Both the position numbers and the translations under genes were made by a program. 54,030 nt of DNA from Conoideocrella luteorostrata (lineage: Eukaryota; Ascomycota; Sordariomycetes; Hypocreales; Clavicipitaceae), in the NCBI GenBank assembly GCA_032433595.1, contig JASWJB010000307.1, positions 1 to 54,030 of the forward strand, written 5' to 3'. Positions 46,166 through 54,030 of this stretch are shown in pieces; position 1 is the stretch's first letter; every line of letters begins with the position of its first letter. The notes beneath the pieces were generated by a model. That model was given only the letters and a program-made list of their open reading frames with translations, made no database searches and had not been told where the DNA came from.

Positions 46166-46446
46166 TCGTTAATCTAGGCATTTCCGTTAGACCTAGCTGA
46201 ATTCATTGAATTCAGTAGTTGTCTATTATTCCTATTCAACCTGATGTGGCAAGATTTGGTGGCTTGAGCTAATCTCTTGGCACCTCTTATTGTTGTCCAA
46301 TTGCCGCACAACGTGGCTTGGCGTCGCAGAATATCGTGCATTTCCAAGATGCTGCCGGAAGCGTGCAATATCACCGGAAGCAACAAAATAAATGAACCCG
46401 GAACAAGCATTCTGAAAAGGCATGAATAATCGTCAACTGCCTCGAT
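46166..46446. other. Sequence between two oppositely oriented repeat copies
   Basis: No coding feature recognised; possibly rearranged element debris. Confidence 0.35.
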
Positions 46447-46508
46447 AAATTAGAAGAATGCAAGGACAATTCCACTTATCTGACATCCATAGCTGCTCAC
46501 TTGTGACA
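46447..46508 (-). repeat. LTR-like repeat, copy 6 (inverted fragment)
   Basis: Reverse complement of the repeat start: on the minus strand it reads TGTCACAAGTGAGCAGC, then GTGGAATTGTCCTTG. Only about 60 bp remains. It is oriented opposite to copy 5, 280 bp away. Confidence 0.7.
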
Positions 46509-47319
46509 CTTGGACCGGATTTTCAGCTCTTGCATTGTGAGCCAAAATGAGGCATTTGTTAGCATCCAGAACCATAGAAATACTCTTAATCCAAAGGCCT
46601 AACGGACCGAACTGGTTTCCATAGGATTCCACGCAATTAGACTACCTTTTGTCCTTCAATCTCGGCTAGGAATTAGTCATTAGCTTCGTCACCGGCTTCG
46701 ACCCCGGCCTCGGCGTCGTGTATGATCTCCGACTCCTGCGACATAATCTGCAGCACCTCCTGACGAAAATAAAAATCAAAACGTTAGGCAAAAGAAGAAG
46801 ATTAGAATCCTGTGTAAGAACATGTCAAAGGTCTCCTACAACTTGTTTACGACATTACTGCGACGTGCTCCCTGTGACAATCTTGCATCAGAATTTAGAT
46901 AATGTGGGGGTCGTGGCCGGTAGCGTCGAGGCTGAGAAGCCCCCCGAGGTGCCATAAAATTGCAGTGAATGACCCAACAATGCACTCCGAATGGAGTAGC
47001 GCAGTAGGACGAAGCGGGCTAGCAGGTACTTCTGACTACGCCCGAATCTCGTAATAACAGAAAGTCAATTATTTCCTCCAGTACGTATATACATTGTACA
47101 CCCAGCACTATCACGATTGCAAGCGACCTGAGGATGTCAAGCCACGGCGGGGTCTTGGTAGAGCGGAGGGCCACAAGGTACATTGTACATGCCTGATGCC
47201 CCGGGCTCTTACATGATACGTGTTCTTCGCTCATCTGTTTCATTCCGCAGTCCGCAGGTGCTTTCAACCATCTCTGCCCAACATCGCAATCATTCCAGTA
47301 CCATCTCATTACCTTCACG
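46509..47319. other. Intergenic, promoter of C2H2 gene at right end
   Basis: No gene supported. A minus-strand frame starting MESYGNQFGP near 46632 shares only its first four residues with the gag remnant and is too short to call. Confidence 0.4.
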
Positions 47320-48202
47320 ATGTACGATTGCGACACTTGCCCGCGAGAGTTCTTTAGTGCTCGCGCCTGCGAACAGCATATGAACGACACGGGCCACTTC
47401 GGACTACGACACGAGTGCGACACCTGTACACGCGAGTTCCGCTCCATACATGCAGTTGAGCAGCACATGAATGCCGTAAATCATTGGGCACCAAAGTTTC
47501 CTTGCGAGGTTTGCTCGTCCATGTTTCGCAGTGGGGAAGCTGCCAAGCAACACATGCGAGCCAATGGCCACTATCGAAATTATTGCAAGGCGTGTGATAG
47601 GCATTTCCAAAGTGGTAACAACCTCCAGATGGCAAGCATCTCCAACATCCAAGCCCTGCCATGTTTAGAAGGCCCGCAATCTAAATGATCAATAGCACCT
47701 GAATTCCAAGATTCACCGAGGCACCAACGTTCCTTGCCCATTCTGCCGGAATGGCTTCACCAGCGCGAGCGGCCTCAGTCATCACCTCGAAACAGGTTCC
47801 TGCATTAACGCACCGTCACTAAATCGAGAGCGAATATTGGCGCTGGTCCGCCAACGCGACCCCCACGGTGTCATTACCAACAAGCAGATCGGGTGGCACG
47901 AAGAAGGCAGTGTCGAGTACGAAGCTAACGACCAGGCGTTCAATGGCTACGCCTGGGAATGCTACATCTGTCACAGTGAATTCAACTCCGTGAATGGCTT
48001 GAACATGCATCTCAACTCGCCTAGACATAAGGAAAAGGTATATCATTGCCCAAACAAGCGGGGTGGGTGCGCCAAGCAATTTGTTTCGCTGGCTGCAATG
48101 TTCAACCATTTGGAGAGCGAGACCTGTTCTTTCATGAGGTTCGACAAAGTGCAGCAGCATGTTAGTACGATCCTTGACGGACGGAGGATGATTGCATTCT
48201 AA
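47320..48202 (+). CDS. Seven-finger C2H2 zinc-finger protein with a GC-AG intron
   Basis: Two exons, 47320-47631 and 47696-48202, giving 272 residues. The 64-nt intron uses a GC donor (GCAAGC) and a TAG acceptor. This splice is chosen because it completes finger 4 exactly as C-X2-C-X12-H-X5-H; without it the frame ends in unrelated sequence and a stop. Fingers 1-4 start YDCDTC, HECDTC, FPCEVC and NYCKAC; finger 5 (VPCPFC) ends in Cys in place of the last His; finger 6 starts WECYIC; the last has a wider C-X6-C (YHCPNKRGGC). Fingers are separated by only a few residues except for an acidic spacer (REDPHGV-like to EANDQAFNG) before finger 6. Function is unknown; nucleic acid binding is likely. 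The exon 2 frame runs unbroken from the acceptor to the stop. Confidence 0.82.
47632..47695 (+). other. GC-AG intron in the C2H2 gene
   Basis: Begins GCAAGC and ends AATAG, with TCTAAATGA as a probable branch site near the acceptor. No GT donor at a suitable place preserves the finger. Confidence 0.75.
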
Positions 48203-49432
48203 TGCTGCACCGGAGCGGCAAAATGCCGTAAATATACGAGTACTCCGTACTTGAGGCTCGGAAATGCGCACCAAGCCGCTAGAATGCTTGCACCAGGGCC
48301 GCACTCACGCGAGGCTAACAGCACCATACAACTAAAAACAAAAGATGCACACGAGATACTCTGTATGGTGTGGAGGTTTTCTTCGGACGAACGAAAGTGC
48401 TGGATTATCTCTTAGTAATGTGCTATTGTATTTTAGCACATCGCACAGCCCACCGACGTGGCGCTCAGTGGTGGATCTGCGGCCGCACTACGGTCAGGAC
48501 GAAATCTTATTAGGAGGTGTGATTCTGATTCTTAACGAGACGATCATGTGGCAGGCAATATCTTGATGAGCTTATACTCACGGATAGAGAACAGACTGGA
48601 ACATGGTCTAACATGGAGTGGCAAAACTGCATGCTGATAGCGGCGAATATAAATAGCAAGAATGTGCCACACATCACTGAGATCAACCTCCTACCATAAC
48701 TTTCGCCATCCCGGCAACCGTGCACCAAGCCACCGTTGAATCAGTACTCTGCTCTTGCTGTCCTCTTATTCCATCATCACTATCGCCTTCATTTCATCGT
48801 TCACGGGGACGTCAAGACTGATCGGATAATCTCCAGGCTCGTTTTGCCCCAAATAAGGACAATGTTGGAACCTCTAGAATATAAACTCAAACTCTCAGCT
48901 ATTCCCGGCCGCATAATGAATTGTCCATGTCTTATTTCTCCAGCTCCTCCGCATTCGTTGTCAAAGGCGCGACTCAGAGTCTCTCAAAAGTGACGGGAGA
49001 GGTCTGTACACCTGCACCCCCATTGGGTTGTCCAGATTTTTCATGCTGTCTAGAATGCTGTCTAGAAGCGCGGTGTAATGTGGAGGAAGCGTCTATTGTC
49101 CGAAACCGGTGCGGTTTTATTCAAGCTGAGCGCAAGAATGATATTGCACACTCATACTTGGCTTTCAAGGATAATACCCTTCGTTTTTGATTCACATGTT
49201 ACCTGTAGACTAGCCATTCTCGTTTTCTACAACTATAAGTAAGTCATTTAATTAGGTGTAGCGATGGTAAGAACGCTATTGTCGACATTTTGTATCTGAC
49301 AGGTCGATAAATTGATCATCAAACTTACGCACAGAACATTGCTGGATTTAACGATATTTTATGGTTCACCACAAAACTCGGGGCACCACAGTTGTCGAAA
49401 AGAAGTGTATACATAACCTGACCTCCCTTCGA
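48203..49432. other. Intergenic, no gene recognised
   Basis: About 1.2 kb; one TACTCCGTACT half-palindrome near 48240. Short frames only. Confidence 0.45.
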
Positions 49433-49679
49433 CCCTGTCACCTATCACCTGTACCCCCTATAACCCGTAACCCTGTTTTGCTAACCTGTTACCCCTCTTT
49501 AAAAGAAGTTTATAAGCTGAAGACTAATTTTACATAAGCCTTGAAACAAATTTACATTTAATGTGTCTGCTATTGGTCACCGCCAAGTAAATATTAAGCT
49601 ACTTATATTTTCTATAGAGGTATATAAGAGGGGGTACAGGTAACCTCTGCAGAAGGAGTACAGGTGACAGGTGACAGGG
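49433..49679. mobile_element. MITE-like element with terminal inverted repeats
   Basis: About 247 bp of AT-rich sequence bounded by inverted repeats. The left end CCCTGTCACCTATCACCTGT matches the reverse complement of the right end CCCTGTCACCTGTCACCTGT with one mismatch over 20 bp, and similarity continues for a few more bases. A second inner pair (CCTGTACCCCC-type and its complement) occurs inside. No coding capacity. Flanking target-site duplication is not clear. Confidence 0.7.
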
Positions 49680-50321
49680 ATGAGGGGGGGAGGGGATCAA
49701 GCTATGTGTTGCACTCGTCGAAAAGGGCCTTCATTTCCATAAATCACGGTAGATCGGCTAGTTTATCGATCCGATCCGATCTAAGAATACCCAGACGCAA
49801 GTTGGGGACTCCATCTCCCGTCACACCATAGTTTCGACACGCGGCTAACTGACTAATGAACTCACAACGGCTGAGCCTCAAATACGTGAGGCATATATGT
49901 TTTTCCCACTTAGTCTAAATCGCATACGCCGAGACATGCCCGTTTCCGAATCATTTGGCGCTTGAATGCGCCGTCACTCCCAGCTGCGTTGAGAGCCGAG
50001 GTGAGGGTCTCAATTACGATGAGACGGCGTATTAAGTACGGGAGACATGATGCACGACCAGTAAACTTGGGAAAAAAAAAACTCTTTGCGCGAGTTTTAG
50101 CATTGAATGGTCGTGGTTTTGATTGCATAAAGACTATGGTGTTTTCCGCCAGGGTTGAATAAACTGCGCAGCCATTCATTTGCTGCATTACTTAGTTTCT
50201 ATTTATTTCATGAAAATCCTCATACTTCACATTCTATCAAATTAAATTAAATTGACTTCTTCATTTCATTTGAAAGACAACAAGCCGGCCTCCAGTCGAC
50301 TTTACTTGCACTACTGACGAG
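49680..50321. other. Intergenic, promoter of HsbA-like gene
   Basis: No gene recognised. The section just upstream of 50322 is AT-rich (ATTAAATTAAATT) and probably holds the promoter. Confidence 0.45.
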
Positions 50322-51389
50322 ATGCGTGTCACTACCAGCTTCATAGCCGCCGGTCTTCTCGTTGGCTCCACCCTTGCGGACATCACAACCATCCGAAACT
50401 CCTTATTTGATGTCATGAAAAAAGCAAAAGATCTAGACAAAGCCCTCGTCACATGGTCCGGCAGCCTGACCTCTGGGGGTGACATGCTGTGCAAGACAGT
50501 AGCTCTCCGCAAATCCTTCAAGGCATGCACCCAGGCGTTTCAAACTTCGCAGCCTCTGAAGAACAGCGACCTGACCAACAAAAACGCCCTTCCTCTGGTG
50601 CGGCTAGCCAACGTCATGTTCGATCTGAAGGATCACGCCGTCGAGGCAAGGCCCAAGTTTGATCGCATCGGGGCCACCGCGGCTATGTTTGAGATAATCA
50701 AGGCACAAAAAGAGCCGGCGTCGGAAATGTCCAATGCCATGGCCGCAATCCTTGAGAAGCTGCCTCCGGGCTTCAAGGACTCCAGTCTCCCCTTGCCTGC
50801 GGGCCAGGTGAAGGTCTTGGACTTTGCGCGTACATTTATGAACAAGGAACTTGATGATTTGCTCAAGAAGCTCCAGCCCCGGCCGGAGCAGGTCTCACCT
50901 TTCACCCCGTTTGTCCTAATGGCTGTCAAGTTTAGCGAGTCCATTGATGCGGTACCCTTCTGTCAAGTTGCTCCACAGCTCATGACCTTCCTGGGCAGCC
51001 AGAAAAGCATTCCGCTCGGGGACCTTACCGACAAGGTTCTCAAGATTCTTGATGCGTCTGGGGTTCAGGATCAGGTTCCCATCGACATCATTCGCAAGAA
51101 TGCAGAGGCCATTGGCATTCCCTCTGATACGATCCCGAAACTTCTAGATGCGTTTGGCGTCAGGGCTCAGGGCTTGCCTCTTCGAGCTTTTACCCAAAAA
51201 GCCCCCGGCCTCATCAAGCAGTTCAATCTTCAGGGTCTATCAGTGGATCCGTCAAGGATTACTCGATTTGTCAATCTGTTTGTGGAAAGCACACTGGGTT
51301 CTGCAGCTCGTGGTGTAGCCCTGTCTCGTATAAAGACTCTGAATCAGGGTGGTAAGGTTCTAAGCAGGGTTGGTCGTGCCTACGGCTGA
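50322..51389 (+). CDS. Secreted protein with HsbA-like N-terminal region
   Basis: Single exon, 355 residues. Signal peptide MRVTTSFIAAGLLVGSTLA is followed by DITTIRNSLFDVMKKAKDLD, which resembles the start of HsbA/cell-wall galactomannoprotein domains, all-helical secreted fungal proteins that bind hydrophobic surfaces. The two cysteines at about residues 65-77 and the amphipathic helices fit. The protein is about twice the usual length, with a further 200-residue helical, Pro- and Lys-rich extension that I do not recognise. No GPI signal is evident, since the C-terminus (KVLSRVGRAYG) is not hydrophobic. Likely secreted or wall-associated. Family call is moderate. Confidence 0.7.
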   Translation: MRVTTSFIAAGLLVGSTLADITTIRNSLFDVMKKAKDLDKALVTWSGSLTSGGDMLCKTVALRKSFKACTQAFQTSQPLKNSDLTNKNALPLVRLANVMFDLKDHAVEARPKFDRIGATAAMFEIIKAQKEPASEMSNAMAAILEKLPPGFKDSSLPLPAGQVKVLDFARTFMNKELDDLLKKLQPRPEQVSPFTPFVLMAVKFSESIDAVPFCQVAPQLMTFLGSQKSIPLGDLTDKVLKILDASGVQDQVPIDIIRKNAEAIGIPSDTIPKLLDAFGVRAQGLPLRAFTQKAPGLIKQFNLQGLSVDPSRITRFVNLFVESTLGSAARGVALSRIKTLNQGGKVLSRVGRAYG

Positions 51390-52276
51390 CGTGTCTAATG
51401 CTGCAAATGAGACCTTATCCAAGAGTAGGTGAGGTGACTTAAAACAATGAAAGTCCAAAGCACAATATAGACAATAGAACAAGATTACTTGAAAACAAGA
51501 GGATATGTACACAGTAACGTGACTGAACAGTATTTGTAAATGTATCGACGGTTTAAGGCCATTTTGTGATACTAGAGCAACCATAGCGACCATGCCACGG
51601 CTTGTTTATGTCCTGGTTATCATCTTCGCACGTTTTACCTGCTGGGCAACGACTGGCAATATTACTTAGTTAGAAAGGTATAACTGGATGCAAAATAGCG
51701 CGTCATGGTACAATAACCCTTTCCGCCAGCTGCCCCATTTTAGGCGGACCAGTAGCCTTATCTACGTGTGTGCTGTTTCCATTACAATCTACGACCTAGG
51801 CAGTACATACACAGTCCCATACACGTACTACAATGAAGATTCTCTCAAAAGAAGAGACGATATTTCCACATATACATCTCAGCGCATTTGACATTCAGTA
51901 GACTCGGTCGTACGTTTTTGCGAGGACGGTTCATCCTGCCTGCCCCACTGCAGTTGTATCCGACTCGTTCCCATCGCAATGCTTTGGTGCGGCTCTTGTC
52001 ATTCACTTTGATGCTTTCACCAATCTCTCCAGTTCGAGATGCCTCTCTCGGTGACAAAGAGGAGGAGCGGCGCAGGAAGCTCTGCTAGGAAGAAGGTCAA
52101 ATTCAGGTATATTGATGACGATGATGATAAATGCTGTGTGGTAATGATAGACGAAGAATTTATCCTCCGATAGGCTCCGCCAAATGCCTTCATTTATACC
52201 CTCCCGGCACCGTTAGTGCATGTTCTTCCCTGCCTCATGTATCTTGTCTGCGCACCCGTCTTATCCAACACTTTCA
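51390..52276. other. Intergenic, no gene recognised
   Basis: About 0.9 kb. The segment 52106-52145 (TATATTGATGA... ATGCTGTGT..TAATGAT) resembles 26037-26075, a weak hint of another dispersed repeat. Confidence 0.4.
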
Positions 52277-52720
52277 TTATGCTCCTAATCTCCTGTCGCC
52301 GTCGATGTCCTCCATTGAGTGAAACCGTCGCCAACTTCGCGCACTAAAAGCTGCGAGGCGGCTATGACGCATATACCAGACCCAATACCGAGCCATCCAC
52401 CAACTATAAGCCATCCAGTAAATCAATCGAACTCGTGCAGCCCTGATTAACCAAGCCAGATCAGCAGCAACATCGGCAATATGGGGATGATGAACCAAGG
52501 GAGAATTGCTGCCAATTGTGGGCAAATACGTGGCAATAAAAAGCAACTGAGTACCAGCGAAAAGTAATTTGTACATGTTATTGCAGAGAAACAGTCCCGT
52601 CAGATTGTCGATTATTAAAACCATAAAGAACGCTGCCCATTCTGCCAAGTTAATCTTGTCGATAATAACTGCTTCAGCCCTACAATCCTTGCATGCCAGC
52701 ATTCTGTTGACAAAGAACAT
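52277..52720 (-). CDS. Hypothetical small membrane protein
   Basis: An open frame of 147 codons with two hydrophobic segments (AAFFMVLIIDNLTGLFL and LLFAGTQLLFIATYL), and an Arg/Trp-rich second half. No family recognised and no signal peptide. Composition in the second half is unusual, so this may be a chance frame or a repeat-derived sequence. Reported with low confidence. Confidence 0.28.
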   Translation of the reverse strand: MFFVNRMLACKDCRAEAVIIDKINLAEWAAFFMVLIIDNLTGLFLCNNMYKLLFAGTQLLFIATYLPTIGSNSPLVHHPHIADVAADLAWLIRAARVRLIYWMAYSWWMARYWVWYMRHSRLAAFSARSWRRFHSMEDIDGDRRLGA

Positions 52721-52831
52721 TTCGGCACAGTGAAACAGACAGCAACAACAGACACCAATATTTTAAGTTTACCGCAGGTAGCTGACAAGGTCAGTACGCT
52801 GGTGTAGTTGTGTGGAACAAGAATGAGGAAG

Positions 52832-52897
52832 TATAAATAGGGGGATTTGGACGAGGCCGTCAGAGGAGGAATTCTGTATCCTACATCACCGTAACAC
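52832..52897 (+). repeat. Left arm of inverted promoter-like repeat
   Basis: A 66-bp block starting TATAAATAGGGGGATTTGG and ending GTAACAC. It is an imperfect inverted copy of 53932-53997. It carries a TATA-like box and faces right. Confidence 0.8.
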
Positions 52898-52924
52898 TGC
52901 TCTTCCCATCAATGCACAGAAAAT

Positions 52925-53865
52925 TCAACTAGTCCAATTGATCATCCCTAGGCTCAGCTTCGGCCCCATGCTCGAGAGGCATCTTAACATTGCCTCATGC
53001 TTTATCCCAGCCACGTAAAACAGCGGCGTACGATTATACCTATCCCTAGTCTCAACTTCGGCACCATGCTCAAGAAGCATCTTAACATTGGCCTCATGCC
53101 ACATCCCAGCTACGAACGACAGCGGCGTCTTACCAGACGTATTTTTGGCTTCAACTTTAGCGCTACTTTCTATTAGTAGCTTGACCAAGGTCTCAAATCC
53201 TTCCTTAGCTGCCCAAGATAGCTCTGTTTGATCTTGCTCGTCTTTGGAATCGACACCGGTGCCATTATCAAGCAGCACACTAGCAACAGCAATGAGACCA
53301 AAGTACGACACTACCATCAGGCTCGAAAATTTTGGGGGTGTCCTCCCTCACCGACAGCCTTTCAATAGGCTCCGAACCATGCCAAGTAGCTCTTCGAATT
53401 CGGATCACAAATTTCCAGGGTCGAAGACATGATAGGAGCGTTATCGAAGATACCGGCCACGCGGAAGTGAGTAGCCCAAAAATTGGCTGCATAATCTAAT
53501 AAGGTGTAGGTTTTAGCCGAGTGACCAGCTTTCCATTTCAAATCTTTTGGAATTTGAACGTCAGTATTGAAGAAATTAATATACGCCACGCAGATATCAG
53601 TAAGAATTGTGTGTGCATGGCAAATAGTGATGGAGTGTTGCCAGCGTAGCTCGGATTGGACTAGTATTGGTGATTGCAAGTCTGCGAGAAGGACTTCTCG
53701 AGCGGTTTGATGGAGAAAATAAACTTTCCCATGATGAATTGAGATGAATGAACCACACCAAGATCTAATGCGCGACTTGAAGCCCCCCTCGTGCTCCAAT
53801 TCGAGGTCGCGAAAAGTGTCTGGTGTACGGTCTATATTCGCGGGGATATTCATTTCCAAGAGCAT
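52925..53865 (-). pseudogene. NACHT/ankyrin-type protein, C-terminal part, frameshifted
   Basis: Reads right to left. 53865-53362 encodes the stretch usually found after a NACHT ATPase: SWCGSFISIHHGKVYFLHQTAREVLLAD, a histidine-rich segment, LLDYAANFWATHFR, and ICDPNSKSYLAWFGAY. A frame change near 53350 follows. 53317-52925 then continues in another frame with about three ankyrin repeats (DEQDQTELSWAAKEGFETLVKLLIE, NTSGKTPLSFVAGM, RYNRTPLFYVAGIKHEA). Family proteins are NOD-like receptors of fungal non-self recognition. The NACHT domain itself is absent: upstream sequence is a promoter-like repeat, not coding. This is a fragment rather than a gene running off the window. A short transcribed protein from the 53865 ATG is possible. 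Confidence 0.75.
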
Positions 53866-53931
53866 CAGCGGTCGAGTCTTGTTAGAATTGATAGGAGAGG
53901 TTTAAATTTGTTTGCATTGTTGGGACCAGCT

Positions 53932-53997
53932 GTGTTACTTCGATGATGGATCCAGAATCCCCCGTCTGACGGCCTCGTCCAAATCCCCCTATAAATA
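53932..53997 (-). repeat. Right arm of inverted promoter-like repeat
   Basis: On the minus strand it reads TATTTATAGGGGGATTTGG ... GTAACAC, matching the left arm at most of 66 positions. It lies about 70 bp upstream of the NACHT/ankyrin fragment and could serve as its promoter. Confidence 0.8.
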
Positions 53998-54030
53998 CCC
54001 CTATAATCTGAGACACTTCCGTCCTGAATT

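Noticed and set aside
46450..46632. MESYGNQFGP frame as a second gag start
   Set aside because: Only the first four residues match the gag remnant, and the adjacent repeat fragment is in the wrong orientation for a 5' LTR.

Overview
The window is a piece of a filamentous ascomycete nuclear genome, most likely a Sordariomycete and plausibly Hypocreales. Genes are spaced out on both strands and carry short introns of about 50-150 nt with GTRNGT donors, CTRAY-like branch sites and YAG acceptors. Recognisable fungal families include Gpi13, a Zn(II)2Cys6 regulator, a HET-domain protein, a proteinase K-like S8 protease, RTA1-like and NACHT/ankyrin fragments and copia-type retroelement relics. Assignments rest on reading motifs by eye; no database search was possible.

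Layout. 0.4-5 kb: intact housekeeping genes, a GPI ethanolamine phosphate transferase (GPI13) and a mitochondrial 3-hydroxyacyl-thioester dehydratase (HTD2-like). 5.5-7.5 kb: a badly broken sphingolipid C9-methyltransferase pseudogene. 10.3-15.4 kb: a zinc-cluster regulator followed on the same strand by a GH31 alpha-glucosidase, a plausible regulator/target pair for alpha-glucoside use. 15.9-17.3 kb: a secreted subtilisin with complete triad. 20.7-22.6 kb: a carotenoid cleavage oxygenase. 23-27 kb: an RTA1-like fragment, a small secreted protein and a solo repeat. 28.3-30.3 kb: an MFS transporter. 33.5-38 kb: a decayed APH/kinase-like gene and a patch of copia-type debris. 38.3-40.2 kb: a HET-domain protein. 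40.9-42.4 kb: the microexon gene described below. 43-45.8 kb: a cysteine-rich secreted protein and a methyltransferase. 47.3-48.2 kb: a seven-finger C2H2 protein. 49.4-51.4 kb: a MITE-like element and a secreted HsbA-like protein. 52.3-54 kb: a broken NACHT/ankyrin gene between inverted promoter-like repeats.

The outstanding observation is a minus-strand gene at 40875-42440. A 96-nt first exon encodes a signal peptide, a short pro-segment and a terminal Lys-Arg. It is followed by 20 exons of exactly three nucleotides each, and then by a terminal exon whose first codon is the stop TAA. They are separated by 21 phase-0 introns of 53-73 nt, each with a good donor and acceptor. The predicted product is a 52-residue preproprotein whose 20-residue mature peptide, rich in Cys, Pro and Gly, is built one codon per exon. 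Skipping any microexon keeps the frame, so one locus could yield many peptides. I know of no described gene with this architecture.

The right two thirds of the window is accessory in character: secreted proteins, incompatibility/NLR-type genes, repeats and pseudogenes. The left 5 kb is core.
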